From Alkaliflexus imshenetskii DSM 15055 (GTDB taxonomy: Bacteria; Bacteroidota; Bacteroidia; Bacteroidales; Marinilabiliaceae), in NCBI RefSeq assembly GCF_000517065.1, contig NZ_KI912105.1, positions 913,308-977,307 of the forward strand: DNA of 64,000 nucleotides, read 5' to 3'. Below, one piece after another: positions 37,044-51,732 of the stretch. Position 1 is the stretch's first letter. Each line of letters begins with the position of its first letter. Made by a program: the position numbers and the translations under genes. The notes under the pieces were generated by a model that was given only the letters and a program-made list of their open reading frames with translations, was not told the DNA's origin and did no database searches.

Positions 37044-37893
37044 ATGTTAATGTAAATTCTTCCGGAAACTGAAAGCCTGACTCCAGCCCTTTCAGCAATT
37101 GGTTAAACATTTCTTTTCCTATGGCAGGATCGAGCTCCATCCACCGCTCTACAATAAAGAGTTTTAGTATGAATGCCAATACTTTTTCGATGGAGAAATA
37201 GTTGAAAAAGGTTATTTCGTCTAAATAGGTCCATTTATGAGTATCCAGTTTAAACTCACGATCCATCAGGTTTTCCGTCTCAAAAATCTGTATGAGATGC
37301 TCTATATCTGAAATTTCGGTGGAGAGGCCAAAGTCACGTGTTCTGCTTTTCTTTAAAGCAGCAGCAACCTCATCGTCACCAATAAGCGCATTGTCGTATG
37401 ACGTGTTAAACTTACGTCCATTGAGCGCAGTCATCACATTGGCGATATTTCTTCGATAACCGGCAACCTCCTTCACGAATCCGTTTTTCGAGCTATCCAA
37501 AAAAGCATAATAACCCTCAGTCAGAATCTGTTCGGCTTTGTAAAAGTTATCAATTTGTTCCTCTCCGTGGAAACGTTCCAGGAAATCGAAAAAGTATTCA
37601 GGAACTTCATCCAGGTCGGCTATCTCAAAAGTTTTCCTATCCTGAAGTTGTTCCATCATTTCACGGGAATAATTACCTCTGTCGTCCCATTCTGCCTCTT
37701 TTTTAAAAAGCAGATTGAGCAGATTTATATGGTCGAAGGGCAGAAAGAGTAACTCTACCAGCTTATAATCGCTGGGGTGAACCTCCTCTTTTAGCATCTC
37801 CCTTAATTCTACCGAAGTACTGACAACTTTCTTATCTTCGGGTAAAATATCAGGCAGACCTGCCACTAAAGCATAGTAATTTCTTTGCATCAT
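37027..37893 (-). CDS. DUF2764 protein, V-ATPase-associated
   Basis: This 288-residue soluble protein is the DUF2764 family member found in bacterial V-ATPase operons. It opens 'NYYALVAGLPDILPEDKK' and is mainly helical. The operon has no recognisable subunit C, and DUF2764 occupies the place that C has elsewhere. It may serve as the collar linking shaft and ring; that role is inferred from position only. It overlaps subunit E by 4 nt and subunit A by 17 nt. Confidence 0.88.
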   Translation of the reverse strand: MMQRNYYALVAGLPDILPEDKKVVSTSVELREMLKEEVHPSDYKLVELLFLPFDHINLLNLLFKKEAEWDDRGNYSREMMEQLQDRKTFEIADLDEVPEYFFDFLERFHGEEQIDNFYKAEQILTEGYYAFLDSSKNGFVKEVAGYRRNIANVMTALNGRKFNTSYDNALIGDDEVAAALKKSRTRDFGLSTEISDIEHLIQIFETENLMDREFKLDTHKWTYLDEITFFNYFSIEKVLAFILKLFIVERWMELDPAIGKEMFNQLLKGLESGFQFPEEFTLTYGKKK

Positions 37894-38504
37894 TTCTGCT
37901 CCTCAAAAAGAAGTTCACTGGTTTTGGGGCGTAAATAAGCTTTGAAAAAATTAATGAAATCCTGATCAGTGAAACTGATGAGATAACTGCCATCGGCAGG
38001 TCCTACTTTGAAACCGGACTTTAGTCCATCTGCAAAAACCAATTCAATGCCTTTGTTGAGTTCATCGGCTAACTGATTTTTGAAGTGAGCTTCAAGCTCT
38101 TTCTGATCCTTTGCTGCCAACACCACACGCAGGTCGAGGCTCTCTTTTTCGCCCCAGCCGGTCACCACTTTTTCAACCACCGACTTTAAAAAGTCAACAT
38201 TGGAAAAAAGCTCTTTCACGGCAGGTTGAACAGCTTTCATAGTCACCAAAGAAGCCAATTCCTGCTTTAATGCCGCAACCGCCTGGCTAATTGACATTTT
38301 CAGCTCTGAATCCACATGTTTCTTCAGTGTTTCGGCTTTTTTCTCTGCTTCTTCAACGATGGCGGCGGCCCGTTTCTCTGCTTCCTTCTCTATAGAAGCA
38401 GCTTTCTCGTTTGCCTCCCTTAGGATGGATTCCGCCTCCTGGCGGGCTTTCTCCAAGCCTTCGTTATAAATTTTATCAGTTAATTCCTGAATTTTTGTTT
38501 GCAT
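37890..38504 (-). CDS. V-type ATPase subunit E (peripheral stalk)
   Basis: The 204-residue protein starts with a coiled coil of about 110 residues rich in Glu, Lys and Ala ('ILREANEKAASIEKEAEK'), followed by a small globular domain. This is the typical subunit E stalk. A separate G/H subunit, its usual coiled-coil partner, is not seen in the operon. It is the first gene; upstream 38505-38764 contains a terminator for the preceding gene and no clear -7 box. Confidence 0.85.
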   Translation of the reverse strand: MQTKIQELTDKIYNEGLEKARQEAESILREANEKAASIEKEAEKRAAAIVEEAEKKAETLKKHVDSELKMSISQAVAALKQELASLVTMKAVQPAVKELFSNVDFLKSVVEKVVTGWGEKESLDLRVVLAAKDQKELEAHFKNQLADELNKGIELVFADGLKSGFKVGPADGSYLISFTDQDFINFFKAYLRPKTSELLFEEQK

Positions 38505-38597
38505 AACACTCTTATTTAAAGCAATTGCAAGTATTTATTATTTTCTTAATTATCTTCTTTAGACCCGATAAAAATAATTTTTTCGGGCGACTTCTAC

Positions 38598-38629
38598 AAA
38601 AAAATCGTTCGCCAGACTCATTGAACGAT
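38598..38629 (-). terminator. Rho-independent terminator downstream of the DUF3267 gene
   Basis: ATCGTTC (38604-38610) and GAACGAT (38623-38629) pair; on the minus strand the stem is followed by six or seven T. It is about 136 nt beyond the DUF3267 stop. Confidence 0.6.
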
Positions 38630-38764
38630 AAGGGAAAGCGTATTTAAAGGCGAAATTGACGCTTATTAATTGATGGTTAGCAAAATTATTAAACTCCTGA
38701 AAAAAGAATTAATTATTGTTGCCTAAGCAGCAAAATCAAGACCCGAAATTAAATCATACCCATA

Positions 38765-39376
38765 CTAAAAAGCATCTCTTTTAACAATATAAAATCCGAG
38801 TTTGGCAGGATGATCCTTGACTATATCTCTACTGTTTAACCCTTTGGTTAGTGTAACTGCAACCCAATCGCCTCCCGAAAACACACTGAAAAGAGACCCG
38901 AAAATTAAAAATCCCACTGAAGCGGTGAACCATGAAATAATGAGCGGCACAACTCCCAGCACAAAAAAAGGCATTAAAGCCCCTGTGCGATAAGCCCATA
39001 CACGCAGATTCGAGTTACAATAACAATATGGTGACAGTGTGGCCTTATCAATTCCAAAAGAGATTGACCTAAACCCATCGCGACATAAAAGGCCAAAAAT
39101 TAAAGCATGTATAAGCTCATGTATAATAACGCCTGAAATGAAAATTAATAGAAACCACCCGGATGCTGTCAGCGTGATACCTCCATAACCTTTGAAACCG
39201 TGCAGCAATAAATAAGGAAGGTTGAAAATTACCAACGAAGGCAAAACATATCGGCTTACTCTTTTTCCTGCAGTTTCAATCGAAATTGAAACCTCCTCAA
39301 ATCCTTCAGGCATATCAACTGAATTAAGCATAAACCCGATAATTGTATTAATAGATGTCAATATAAAATTAAGCAT
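38765..39376 (-). CDS. DUF3267 membrane zincin-like protein
   Basis: The 203-residue protein has about four membrane segments and an HELIHAL sequence near 84-90, the HExxH metalloprotease motif of DUF3267. A later 'SGGDWV' and a 'KDHPAKLGFYIV' end also match the family. The second zinc ligand may be the late Asp/His region. Family members are putative intramembrane zinc proteases with unknown substrates. The gene is flanked by terminators on both sides, so it is transcribed alone. Confidence 0.8.
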   Translation of the reverse strand: MLNFILTSINTIIGFMLNSVDMPEGFEEVSISIETAGKRVSRYVLPSLVIFNLPYLLLHGFKGYGGITLTASGWFLLIFISGVIIHELIHALIFGLLCRDGFRSISFGIDKATLSPYCYCNSNLRVWAYRTGALMPFFVLGVVPLIISWFTASVGFLIFGSLFSVFSGGDWVAVTLTKGLNSRDIVKDHPAKLGFYIVKRDAF

Positions 39377-39384
39377 AACATACT

Positions 39385-39431
39385 AAAAAACAAAGCACAG
39401 TATTGTGAAAACAGATTCACAATACTGTGCT
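39385..39431 (-). terminator. Strong terminator of the POT-AbgT operon
   Basis: A 16-bp perfect stem, agcacagtattgtgaa (39394-39409) with ttcacaatactgtgct (39416-39431). On the minus strand TTTGTTTTTTAG follows. Confidence 0.88.
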
Positions 39432-39463
39432 ATATGTATGGAGTAAACTTGCGTTTTACACTA

Positions 39464-41026
39464 TCAAGGCTGATAGAAAATAGGGCCTTCAATGCCAAGC
39501 GGCAACTTAAGCCAAATCCAGGCCACAAACATCGGAATACGCACAAGCATGAATGCAATGGAATAAGGAAGCATCATTGAGATGAGTGTACCAATACCCA
39601 CATTCTTCACATATTTCTGCGCAAACACAATTACCAGTGGAAAATAAGGCAGCAACGGTGTTAAAATGTTTGAGTAGGAATCGCCGATACGATAGGCGGC
39701 CTGGGTGGTTTCAGGCGAGTATCCCATAAGCATTAACATTGGTACAAAAATGGGTGCAAGCAATGCCCATTTGGCCGATGCACTTCCCATCACCAGGTTA
39801 ACCAACGAGGCAATGATGATGAAAGCGACCAGAAGTGGTGTACCGGTAAACCCAATGGCATTGAGTCCATCAGAACCTTTTACAGCCAATACGCTTCCCA
39901 GGTTTGACCAGTTGAAATAAGCCACAAATTGCGCCGCTACAAAGGCAATTACGATGTAAAGTCCCATTGTAGACATAGATTTCGCAGTCATGTTAGATAC
40001 ATCCTTGTCGCTTCGGATGGTTTTGGCCTTTATACCATAAACCAAGCCTGCCACAAAGAATATAATGAACATGATGGGTACCAAAGAGTCGTAAAAGGGC
40101 TTGAAACTGGCGTTACCGGTAACAGGGTCAATGGCTCCACGCAACAAGCCATCGTTGGGAATTATGGCAATCATAACCAAAGCCAACACACCTACTACGG
40201 ATAAAAGCGACCAAAGGAGAGCCTTTTTTTCCTGCCGCGACACCTCATTACTATGTGATTCCATCTGCAAACCCTCTTCTGGTTGATATAAACCCAAACG
40301 GGGAACCAGTATCTTCTCCGTAACCCAGGTTCCGGCAATACCAACCAAAGGCACCGAAGCGGCCATCAGATAGTAGTTCGACAATGGATTAACTGTGTAA
40401 TTTGGGTCAATAAGCTGCGCTGCAGGCTCGGTAAAAGCAGCAATCATCGGGTCAAGACCCGTAGGAAGGAAATTGGCTCCAAATCCACCGGAAACACCTG
40501 CAAAAGCAGCAGCGATTCCGGCCAGCGGATGTCGCCCCATCCCCATAAAAATTGCTGCACCCATGGGTATGAGCACCACATAACCCGCATCAGCAGCCAC
40601 AGAGCTAATCATACCGGCTACCACAATCGAAAATGTGATAAGATACTTTGGCACCTTAGATACAAAAACCTTAAGCGCCACAGCAATCATTCCCGTATGT
40701 TCGGCTACCCCGATGCCAAGCATCACCACCAGTACCAAACCCAAAGGGGGGAAGGTGGCAAACACATTTACCATGCTGGTAAAGATTCGTTGTAATCCCT
40801 CCTTGGTAAGAAGATTCTGTACAGTGATATAATCCGCAGCTATGCCGGTTTCGCCACCCGTTCCGGGCTTTAAAACTGTAACGCCGCCAAAAATCCATGA
40901 CAACAACAACACGATACCCATCAACATGGCAAACAGCGTTACCGGTTGGGGCAGCTTATTCCCTACAATTTCTACCTTGTCAAGCACCCGCTTGAAAAAG
41001 CCATCTTTCTTCTTAGTTTCAGTCAT
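39464..41026 (-). CDS. AbgT-family transporter
   Basis: This 520-residue inner-membrane protein has the AbgT layout: a short cytoplasmic start ('FKRVLDKVEIVGNKLPQPVT'), about nine membrane segments and two hairpins. Family stretches include 'GGFGANFLPTGLDPMIAAFTEPAA' and 'LVNLVMGSASAKWALLAPIFVPMLMLMGYSPE'. AbgT proteins move p-aminobenzoyl-glutamate or sulfonamides, and some move dipeptides. It follows the POT transporter gene by 36 nt, which suggests peptide-related solutes. Confidence 0.92.
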   Translation of the reverse strand: MTETKKKDGFFKRVLDKVEIVGNKLPQPVTLFAMLMGIVLLLSWIFGGVTVLKPGTGGETGIAADYITVQNLLTKEGLQRIFTSMVNVFATFPPLGLVLVVMLGIGVAEHTGMIAVALKVFVSKVPKYLITFSIVVAGMISSVAADAGYVVLIPMGAAIFMGMGRHPLAGIAAAFAGVSGGFGANFLPTGLDPMIAAFTEPAAQLIDPNYTVNPLSNYYLMAASVPLVGIAGTWVTEKILVPRLGLYQPEEGLQMESHSNEVSRQEKKALLWSLLSVVGVLALVMIAIIPNDGLLRGAIDPVTGNASFKPFYDSLVPIMFIIFFVAGLVYGIKAKTIRSDKDVSNMTAKSMSTMGLYIVIAFVAAQFVAYFNWSNLGSVLAVKGSDGLNAIGFTGTPLLVAFIIIASLVNLVMGSASAKWALLAPIFVPMLMLMGYSPETTQAAYRIGDSYSNILTPLLPYFPLVIVFAQKYVKNVGIGTLISMMLPYSIAFMLVRIPMFVAWIWLKLPLGIEGPIFYQP

Positions 41027-41062
41027 AATAATATTTGCATTTCAAAACACGGATGAGCCAAA

Positions 41063-42592
41063 TCAATGTTCACCGTGCATTAATTTTCGAATGAGTGGGG
41101 CTGTTACAAATGCCAGTATTGCCACCGCAAAAGCCACAATGGCAATGGACGAGAACACATTGGTGTAAGATAACAAACTATTGAACGCACCTCCACCTTT
41201 GGCCAAAACCACCTCTGCGTTAAGCCCGGTAACCTTTTCAGCAATGCGGTCGAGCATGCCACCATTTGAAGTGAACTCCCGTGTAGTAAACATGGCTATA
41301 ATACCTGCAAGATACTGAGCAAACGATACAGAAAGGAACCAAACACCCATCATAAATGACACCACTTTGGCGGGCGACAGACGCGTAACCATAGAGAGTC
41401 CGATTGGGCTGATAAACAACTCACCGGTGGTGATAAAGAAATATCCGATGATTAAAAAGTTCAATGGTACAAGTCCTGATTCAGATGCAAACCTGGCTCC
41501 AAAGGCAAAAATCAGGAATCCTAAACCCAACTGAGCTATACCAAAAGCAAATTTATAGGGTGTGAATGGATTGATTTTCATACTCGACATCCACGTCCAC
41601 AGCATGGAAAACGGGATGGCAAAAGCGATGATAAACAACGGGTTGATGCTATTGGTCTGCTCAGCATTCATAAACATCAGGTTCACATTGTTATCGGCAA
41701 ACAAGGTGATGGTGCTGCCAGCTTGCTCAAAGAATGCCCAAAACACGGTACTGAAAAATGCCAGGATGAAGATGGCGATAATCTTTTCGCGTTCGGCACG
41801 GCTTATTTCCATGAAAGACTTGCCCACAATAAACACTACGAAAGCAAGAATGGCATAGAGTAAATAACCGGCAAAATGGCTTTTATAAATGAGAAATGTA
41901 AGCAGCGGCACTGAGGCAAAAGAAAGGAGAATCGACCAATTGGTATTGGATAGCCCGTAGTGCTTCCTGTCGCCCAGTCCGGTAACCGGCTTGGCACCGT
42001 TCAAACCAAAAGTGCCATTTTTTATGCCAATCTGGAAAATAAACAACCCGATGAGCATGCCAACGCCAGCCAAACCAAAGCCATATACCCGACCATACAC
42101 CTCGGCAATGTAACCGAGCGCCAGCGGGGATAAGAAGGCACCCAAATTTATGCCCATGTAGAAAATGGTGAAACCGGCATCGCGGCGGGAATCGCCCTGA
42201 GGGTATAAACCGCCAACCATCGATGAGATATTGGGCTTAAACAATCCGTTTCCAGTGACCAGAAAACCAAGCCCTGCATAAAAAAACAGGTGCGTACCTA
42301 CGGCCATCATAAACAAACCAATTGCCATCATTATACCGCCTGTAATAATCGCCTTTCGATAACCAAGAAACTTATCGGCTATCATACCGCCAATAACGGG
42401 TGTAGCATAAACCAGTGCCCCAAACGCCGCGTAGATTTCAAAACTGCGGGCACTTGCGTCAGCACCAAGGTCGGCATAAAGTTCCCTGACGATGTACAAA
42501 ACCAATAAAGCACGCATGCCATAATAGCTGAACCTCTCCCACAGTTCGGTAAAGAACAGGTAGTAAAGAGCTTTGGGGTGTCCTTTTTCCAT
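41063..42592 (-). CDS. POT-family proton-coupled di/tripeptide transporter
   Basis: Starting at 42592 (MEKGHPKALYYLFFTELWERF) gives 509 residues and the family's N-terminal motif; a start at 42802 adds 70 unrelated residues. The PTR2 signature ExxERFSYYG is at 14-23, and 'GNGLFKPNISSMVGGLYP' matches the second POT motif. Twelve or more membrane segments are expected, with two extra helices as in bacterial POTs. It imports small peptides with protons. It heads a two-gene operon with AbgT. Confidence 0.93.
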   Translation of the reverse strand: MEKGHPKALYYLFFTELWERFSYYGMRALLVLYIVRELYADLGADASARSFEIYAAFGALVYATPVIGGMIADKFLGYRKAIITGGIMMAIGLFMMAVGTHLFFYAGLGFLVTGNGLFKPNISSMVGGLYPQGDSRRDAGFTIFYMGINLGAFLSPLALGYIAEVYGRVYGFGLAGVGMLIGLFIFQIGIKNGTFGLNGAKPVTGLGDRKHYGLSNTNWSILLSFASVPLLTFLIYKSHFAGYLLYAILAFVVFIVGKSFMEISRAEREKIIAIFILAFFSTVFWAFFEQAGSTITLFADNNVNLMFMNAEQTNSINPLFIIAFAIPFSMLWTWMSSMKINPFTPYKFAFGIAQLGLGFLIFAFGARFASESGLVPLNFLIIGYFFITTGELFISPIGLSMVTRLSPAKVVSFMMGVWFLSVSFAQYLAGIIAMFTTREFTSNGGMLDRIAEKVTGLNAEVVLAKGGGAFNSLLSYTNVFSSIAIVAFAVAILAFVTAPLIRKLMHGEH

Positions 42593-42816
42593 TGAATTTA
42601 TCGTTTTAAATTTATTTGGTCTGGCATAAAAAACAACTACACCGTTTTTGGAAAGAAAAACAGGGAGCCTTATATGCTTCGGGCACATTAAATACAATAC
42701 TTTATAACTCGAAACACAGGTTAATCCCTCTCCCACAACCAAAGATGTAACGGGGCACAAATTCGCAAAAATAACATATTTAAAAAAGCGCACATCTAAC
42801 AATTATCATATAAAAA

Positions 42817-42845
42817 TAAAAACAGGCCTGAAACAAGCCTGTTTT
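42817..42845 (-). terminator. Terminator downstream of the Usp gene
   Basis: aaaacaggc (42819-42827) and gcctgtttt (42837-42845) pair, followed on the minus strand by an AT-rich T tract. It lies 214 nt after the Usp stop; the 42846-43058 stretch between shows nothing. Confidence 0.6.
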
Positions 42846-43058
42846 CTAATGCATTTCAACATGTAGCTTTATAAATGTGTATCGAATTATATGACCATCG
42901 TGGTATGAACTCAGATTCCTGGTATAAGCGAGCTCCCGATGGTATTATTGGCACTAACCAACGGGTAACTAATCAGAGATATTCTGATAAGACTCTTTTT
43001 GCTGGTGATCCGATGAGCTCTTCTATCTGATATCAAACCAGCGATTCGATAACCAAAG

Positions 43059-43877
43059 TCACTTCTCCTCTTCATGTAAAATTAGCAACGGAAATTGAGG
43101 ATGAAGCACCATTTTTTTGGTGATGCTGGGATGAAAAAGTCTTTCGAGAAAACTATAGTTGTGACGTACCAGCACTACCATGTCGGCCTCGTTGTCGCCG
43201 GCAAAGTTGCAGACACTTTCACAAACATCAACGCCATCCAAAAAATGAAAACTAAGTTTAATACCCGGAAAATAACTGGCAATTTTCTCTTCTGCCTCCA
43301 GTCTGTTGATATACTCATCTTCCAATACATTGGCAAACAGAAGCTCAGAATCAAAATGTGTCAACAACTCATACAATGGACGTGCTATTTCCTTGTCGAT
43401 ACTCTTCAGGTCAGTGGCAAAGACCATCCTACGGGGTTTTTTATAGAGTGTGGATTTGGGAACGGCGAGCATGGGTTTGTGCACATTCTTAATCACATCA
43501 TACGCATTGCTGCCCAGCAGAAAATTTTCCAACGCACTTTCACCGCGGCAACCAAGCACAATTAAATCGGGGCAGATGCCGTCTTCATGATACTCTTTTA
43601 TGAGCACATCTACCAATGGGCCATATCTGGATGCCAGTTCAATACGTGCATTTGGAAACTGCGCATGTAGTGCAGCCAACTCGCGCTTCAACCCTTTGGT
43701 GCTTTCCTCGGACATCTCTTCTTTAACCTGCATGAGGTATGGACTGCCGCTAAATTCGACATCATAAGCATTGAGCAGGAAGAAATGTACCTTTGAATCC
43801 TGAAACATCTCCAGAGCATAAAACGCTGCATGACGAGCTGTTTCAGAAAAATCCGTCATAAGAAGAATTCGTTTCAT
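43059..43877 (-). CDS. Universal stress protein, two tandem Usp domains
   Basis: The 272-residue protein holds two Usp folds. The first (1-145) has the complete ATP-binding G-x2-G-x9-G-type stretch, 'VLGCRGESALENFLLGSNAYD'. The second (about 150-272) is more diverged; its 'VLVRHNYSFLERLFHPSITKKMVLH' segment lacks the glycines. So only domain 1 is expected to bind ATP. Usp proteins aid survival in starvation and stress. The gene is transcribed alone, 137 nt after the lacZ-nudix operon. Confidence 0.9.
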   Translation of the reverse strand: MKRILLMTDFSETARHAAFYALEMFQDSKVHFFLLNAYDVEFSGSPYLMQVKEEMSEESTKGLKRELAALHAQFPNARIELASRYGPLVDVLIKEYHEDGICPDLIVLGCRGESALENFLLGSNAYDVIKNVHKPMLAVPKSTLYKKPRRMVFATDLKSIDKEIARPLYELLTHFDSELLFANVLEDEYINRLEAEEKIASYFPGIKLSFHFLDGVDVCESVCNFAGDNEADMVVLVRHNYSFLERLFHPSITKKMVLHPQFPLLILHEEEK

Positions 43878-44014
43878 AGGGTAGGTTTTATGGTTTAATA
43901 ATGGAATTTACCTCACCCTAAAAGTTACAATAAAAAAGATTAAATATCAAGCATTAGACTTCTTGCGGCAGCTCTATTCGGTAAGTGCTTTTCACGAACG
44001 CTTCAATATCTGAA

Positions 44015-44362
44015 TTAGATCGGTTGCATAACAAATACACCGGCTACATCGTCGGCATCGTTAACAGAACCTACTATCTGGCCATTGGCATTTAGGGTGC
44101 CTTCCCGCTCTTCGGGCAGATAGTCGTCATCACTCCCACCCAACAACACACTGTGAGACACATCCTTAAGCAAAAGCTTGATGCCATCAAATGATCCTTC
44201 CAACTGACAACGAACAAAAATAGCGGTGCCATTCTCGTCATACTCTTTAAACACAAGAATGCCGCGTATCATTCCATTGTTCTGGAAGAGCCGCGCTTCG
44301 CCAAGCTTTTTGCCAAACTCGAACTCCTCACTGAAACTCCAAAAACCGGTTAAATCTTGCAT
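44015..44362 (-). CDS. Hypothetical 115-residue protein
   Basis: No family is recognised. The protein is acidic, has no signal peptide or membrane segment, and is rich in predicted beta strands ('GILVFKEYDENGTAIFVRCQLEG'). Regular strand spacing suggests a small barrel, lipocalin-like or OB-like, but no motif supports a firm call. It starts 38 nt after the nudix gene on the same strand, so it is probably cotranscribed with it. Confidence 0.65.
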   Translation of the reverse strand: MQDLTGFWSFSEEFEFGKKLGEARLFQNNGMIRGILVFKEYDENGTAIFVRCQLEGSFDGIKLLLKDVSHSVLLGGSDDDYLPEEREGTLNANGQIVGSVNDADDVAGVFVMQPI

Positions 44363-44400
44363 AATTTGATGTTTTACCCGTTACAACGACTAACTTAAAG

Positions 44401-44928
44401 TCACATGGAAGCATCCTCAATATAAAATTTCAATATTTGCTTTATAGAGTTACTGCAAATTCTATCATACTCGACTTTATCGGGGGCTACAAACAGATAT
44501 CCTGAAATGTCATCCATGCAACGCATCTGTGAAAAATCGCTCACCTTGCAAACAAATCCCATATCACATGTATAAACTGTGTAACCCGAATAAACATACT
44601 CATTGGGAAAAGAGGCAAGAAAACGAATCTCATCTACCTTTAAGTTCAACTCCTCCATTATCTCGCGACATACAGCCGATTCGGCCCGTTCACCGGGATC
44701 AACAAAACCGCCGGGCAAATCGAGCATCCCAATATTTGGCTCTATACCGCGTACCGAAAGCAGTATCTCTCCTTTATCGTTTTGAATGATGGCTGCCACT
44801 GCTGCAGCCGAGTTCACAAAAAAGTGAAACTTGCAATCTTTACATTTAAATGATTTCCCATCCTGCGGCACAAAATTGGCAGAACCGCATCGTGGACAAT
44901 ACTTTATCACTTTAGGAGGAGCAGTCAT
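44401..44928 (-). CDS. NUDIX hydrolase with N-terminal zinc ribbon
   Basis: This 175-residue enzyme opens with a zinc ribbon (CPRC and CKDC, residues about 11-36), as in NADH pyrophosphatase-like NUDIX proteins. The nudix box, 'GGFVDPGERAESAVCREIMEEL', has every catalytic Glu in place. It would hydrolyse a nucleoside diphosphate derivative, perhaps NAD(H) or ADP-ribose; the exact substrate is not predictable. It is shorter than full NudC (about 260). It follows lacZ by 21 nt. Confidence 0.9.
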   Translation of the reverse strand: MTAPPKVIKYCPRCGSANFVPQDGKSFKCKDCKFHFFVNSAAAVAAIIQNDKGEILLSVRGIEPNIGMLDLPGGFVDPGERAESAVCREIMEELNLKVDEIRFLASFPNEYVYSGYTVYTCDMGFVCKVSDFSQMRCMDDISGYLFVAPDKVEYDRICSNSIKQILKFYIEDASM

Positions 44929-44949
44929 ATCTGGTTAATTTGAATCATA

Positions 44950-49670
<4,721 letters not shown>

Positions 49671-50017
49671 CAGCTATAAAGTTTTTTTTCAAAAATAGGA
49701 TTTTCCGGCCAGAATACCATACTGCACATTCCTGCTTAAGCGGTTCATACGGCTTACGTCACCCTCAATTATTCTGCAAAAACAAGTGCGTAAACTCCAA
49801 CCAGAATTTCAGTTTTTCAAATTAACAATAGATTATACCTCGGACTATGCGTGATACAAATTTTCCCCTTTTGCACCTGATACAAGGTCGGATTAAATCG
49901 GCATGGCTCATCAAAAAAATTGTGTTACACAAAATCATTAAAACCCAAATCAACCCATTGACTTACCACTTTGCAAAAAAAAAGATAAACTTTCTGGCGA
50001 AAAACACGTAAAGTTTC

Positions 50018-50025
50018 AATATTTG
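50018..50025 (+). promoter_or_regulatory. -7-like box of the lipoprotein gene
   Basis: AATATTTG at 50018-50025 is one base from TAnnTTTG, with TTTC at 49991-49994 as a weak -33. The rest of the 49671-50088 gap is AT-rich and unremarkable. Confidence 0.35.
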
Positions 50026-50088
50026 CAGCCCAAAGGCAAAAACAGAGGTTTAAACCGACATATAAACTCAAGCATAACTCAACGCCGT

Positions 50089-51483
50089 ATGAAACGAAAC
50101 ACCCTGATTATCATCAGTCTTCTCACAATTTCCCTGTTAGCCACATCTTGCACATCAAAAAAGCATCTTAAAACAGCTCTGAGATTTGATGAAGCAGGTA
50201 TGTATGAAGAAGCTGCCAATCATTACATGCGTTCGCTTTCGTCGAATCGAAATAACATAGATGCCGTTCAAGGATTAAAGCGTACGGGGCAAATGGTGCT
50301 AAATGATAAGTACAGCGACTTTTCAACTTTCTACCGTAGCAATCAGACCCGTGAAGCAGTTTACAGCTATCTTGAAGCCGAAGGATATCGCACAAGAGCG
50401 GCTGCACTGGGTGTTTCACTTAGGGCTGATAACCGTTTTCATCCACAATATATTGAAGTGCGTGACAAATATCTATATGAACTATACCGAAGCGGTGTAA
50501 TCGCCATCGAGAGAGAGTCATTCTTAACTGCCGACCAAATATTCTCTGAAATTTTATCCATAGAGGCCAATTACAAAGATGCCCGCGAATATTTATTAAT
50601 TGCCCGTTATGAGCCTGTTTATCGAGATGGGCTTACATTTATCGAAAACAGTCATTTCAGGAAGGCATACTATGCTTTTGACATCATTCTGAGAGAAGCC
50701 GGCAATTACAAGGACGCACTAACACTTAGAACCAAAGCGCAATCAGCAGCCATGATGACTGTTTCGCTCATGCCGGTATTTGTGAGTAACAGCAGTCAGC
50801 GTTCAGCCGCCAACAATCTTTACAGCAATGCTGTGAGCGAAATTAATCGCATGAACTCCCCTTTCTACAAGCTCATTAACGACCCTTTACTTAATTCCAT
50901 TCCTCAAATTCAGGCAATAAATGACCCAATGGCTGCCATCCTGATTATTCGTGGTCTTGGACTTAACCTAAAGGCCGACAACATTCTGATGGCAAAAATA
51001 ATCAGACATACAGAAACCACCGGAGCTTTGCGAAAAACAGACAAAAAAGGCTATGTAAAACAAGTTGTAGAAACCACCACAGAAACAGGACGAAAAGAAT
51101 CGGTAACAAGATACAGCAAAGTAACTTATGCAGAGTATACCCGGGAAAGCATTGCAGAAATACGCATAGAATTCACTTTGGTGAATATACATAGCGGAGA
51201 GATTTTAATGACAGATTATGTGGCATTGGATGATCGTGACAGAATACACTATGCAGATTTTAATGGCAATTACCGCGATCTGATTCCGGGAGATTGGAAA
51301 TACACCAATCGTGAGGACGACAGCGATGTAATGTACAATAACACCAGAGCAATCAGCGAATTACAAAAACTCTTTAATGCACCTAAAGAATTACGAACCG
51401 GAATATCGCTTATGGACAATCTCCTGAACATTACTGCCCAGGAAATGGCTATCAGGCTGGCACGTTTCAATCCCGAAGAGTAG
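50089..51483 (+). CDS. TPR-like lipoprotein, function unknown
   Basis: The start at 50089 (MKRNTLIII) gives 464 residues and a lipoprotein signal with lipobox LLATSC (C21); a start at 50023 would hide it. Residues about 30-240 form helical repeats of TPR type ('ALRFDEAGMYEEAANHYMRSL', 'FRKAYYAFDIILREAGNYKDAL'). The rest is a mixed domain with 'EIRIEFTLVNIHSGEILMTDYVAL'. Such proteins organise envelope complexes. No neighbour suggests a role. The three tandem RNA-like elements begin about 60 nt after its stop. Confidence 0.75.
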   Translation: MKRNTLIIISLLTISLLATSCTSKKHLKTALRFDEAGMYEEAANHYMRSLSSNRNNIDAVQGLKRTGQMVLNDKYSDFSTFYRSNQTREAVYSYLEAEGYRTRAAALGVSLRADNRFHPQYIEVRDKYLYELYRSGVIAIERESFLTADQIFSEILSIEANYKDAREYLLIARYEPVYRDGLTFIENSHFRKAYYAFDIILREAGNYKDALTLRTKAQSAAMMTVSLMPVFVSNSSQRSAANNLYSNAVSEINRMNSPFYKLINDPLLNSIPQIQAINDPMAAILIIRGLGLNLKADNILMAKIIRHTETTGALRKTDKKGYVKQVVETTTETGRKESVTRYSKVTYAEYTRESIAEIRIEFTLVNIHSGEILMTDYVALDDRDRIHYADFNGNYRDLIPGDWKYTNREDDSDVMYNNTRAISELQKLFNAPKELRTGISLMDNLLNITAQEMAIRLARFNPEE

Positions 51484-51579
51484 TAATCATCACAAATACA
51501 CTACATTCAATTTCGATGTTAACAATCATTAACAGTGCCTTTCTTGCATCAAAACAAAAACACTCCCATATTTGCATGG

Positions 51580-51650
51580 GGATTTTTAAATAAAACCTGG
51601 ATTTAGTTAATCGGTTTTAAAAGGGTAAGGCCATTGGCCTCCCTTTTTTT
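51580..51650 (+). ncRNA. Putative small RNA, copy A of three tandem elements
   Basis: The element has a -7-like box CATATTTG (51567-51574) with CTTG 20 nt upstream. A body follows with GGATTTAGTTAA and AAGGGTAAGG. It ends in a hairpin (AGGCC/GGCCT at 51628-51640, closed by AAGGG/CCCTT) and a T7 tract. It is the most diverged copy. It could also simply terminate the lipoprotein transcript. Confidence 0.5.
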
Positions 51651-51732
51651 ATTTGTACCAAGAACCTAAAGATTAACATGAATTAACTTGATTTTGAACA
51701 TTTTCACGATATCTCATCATATATTTGTATCA

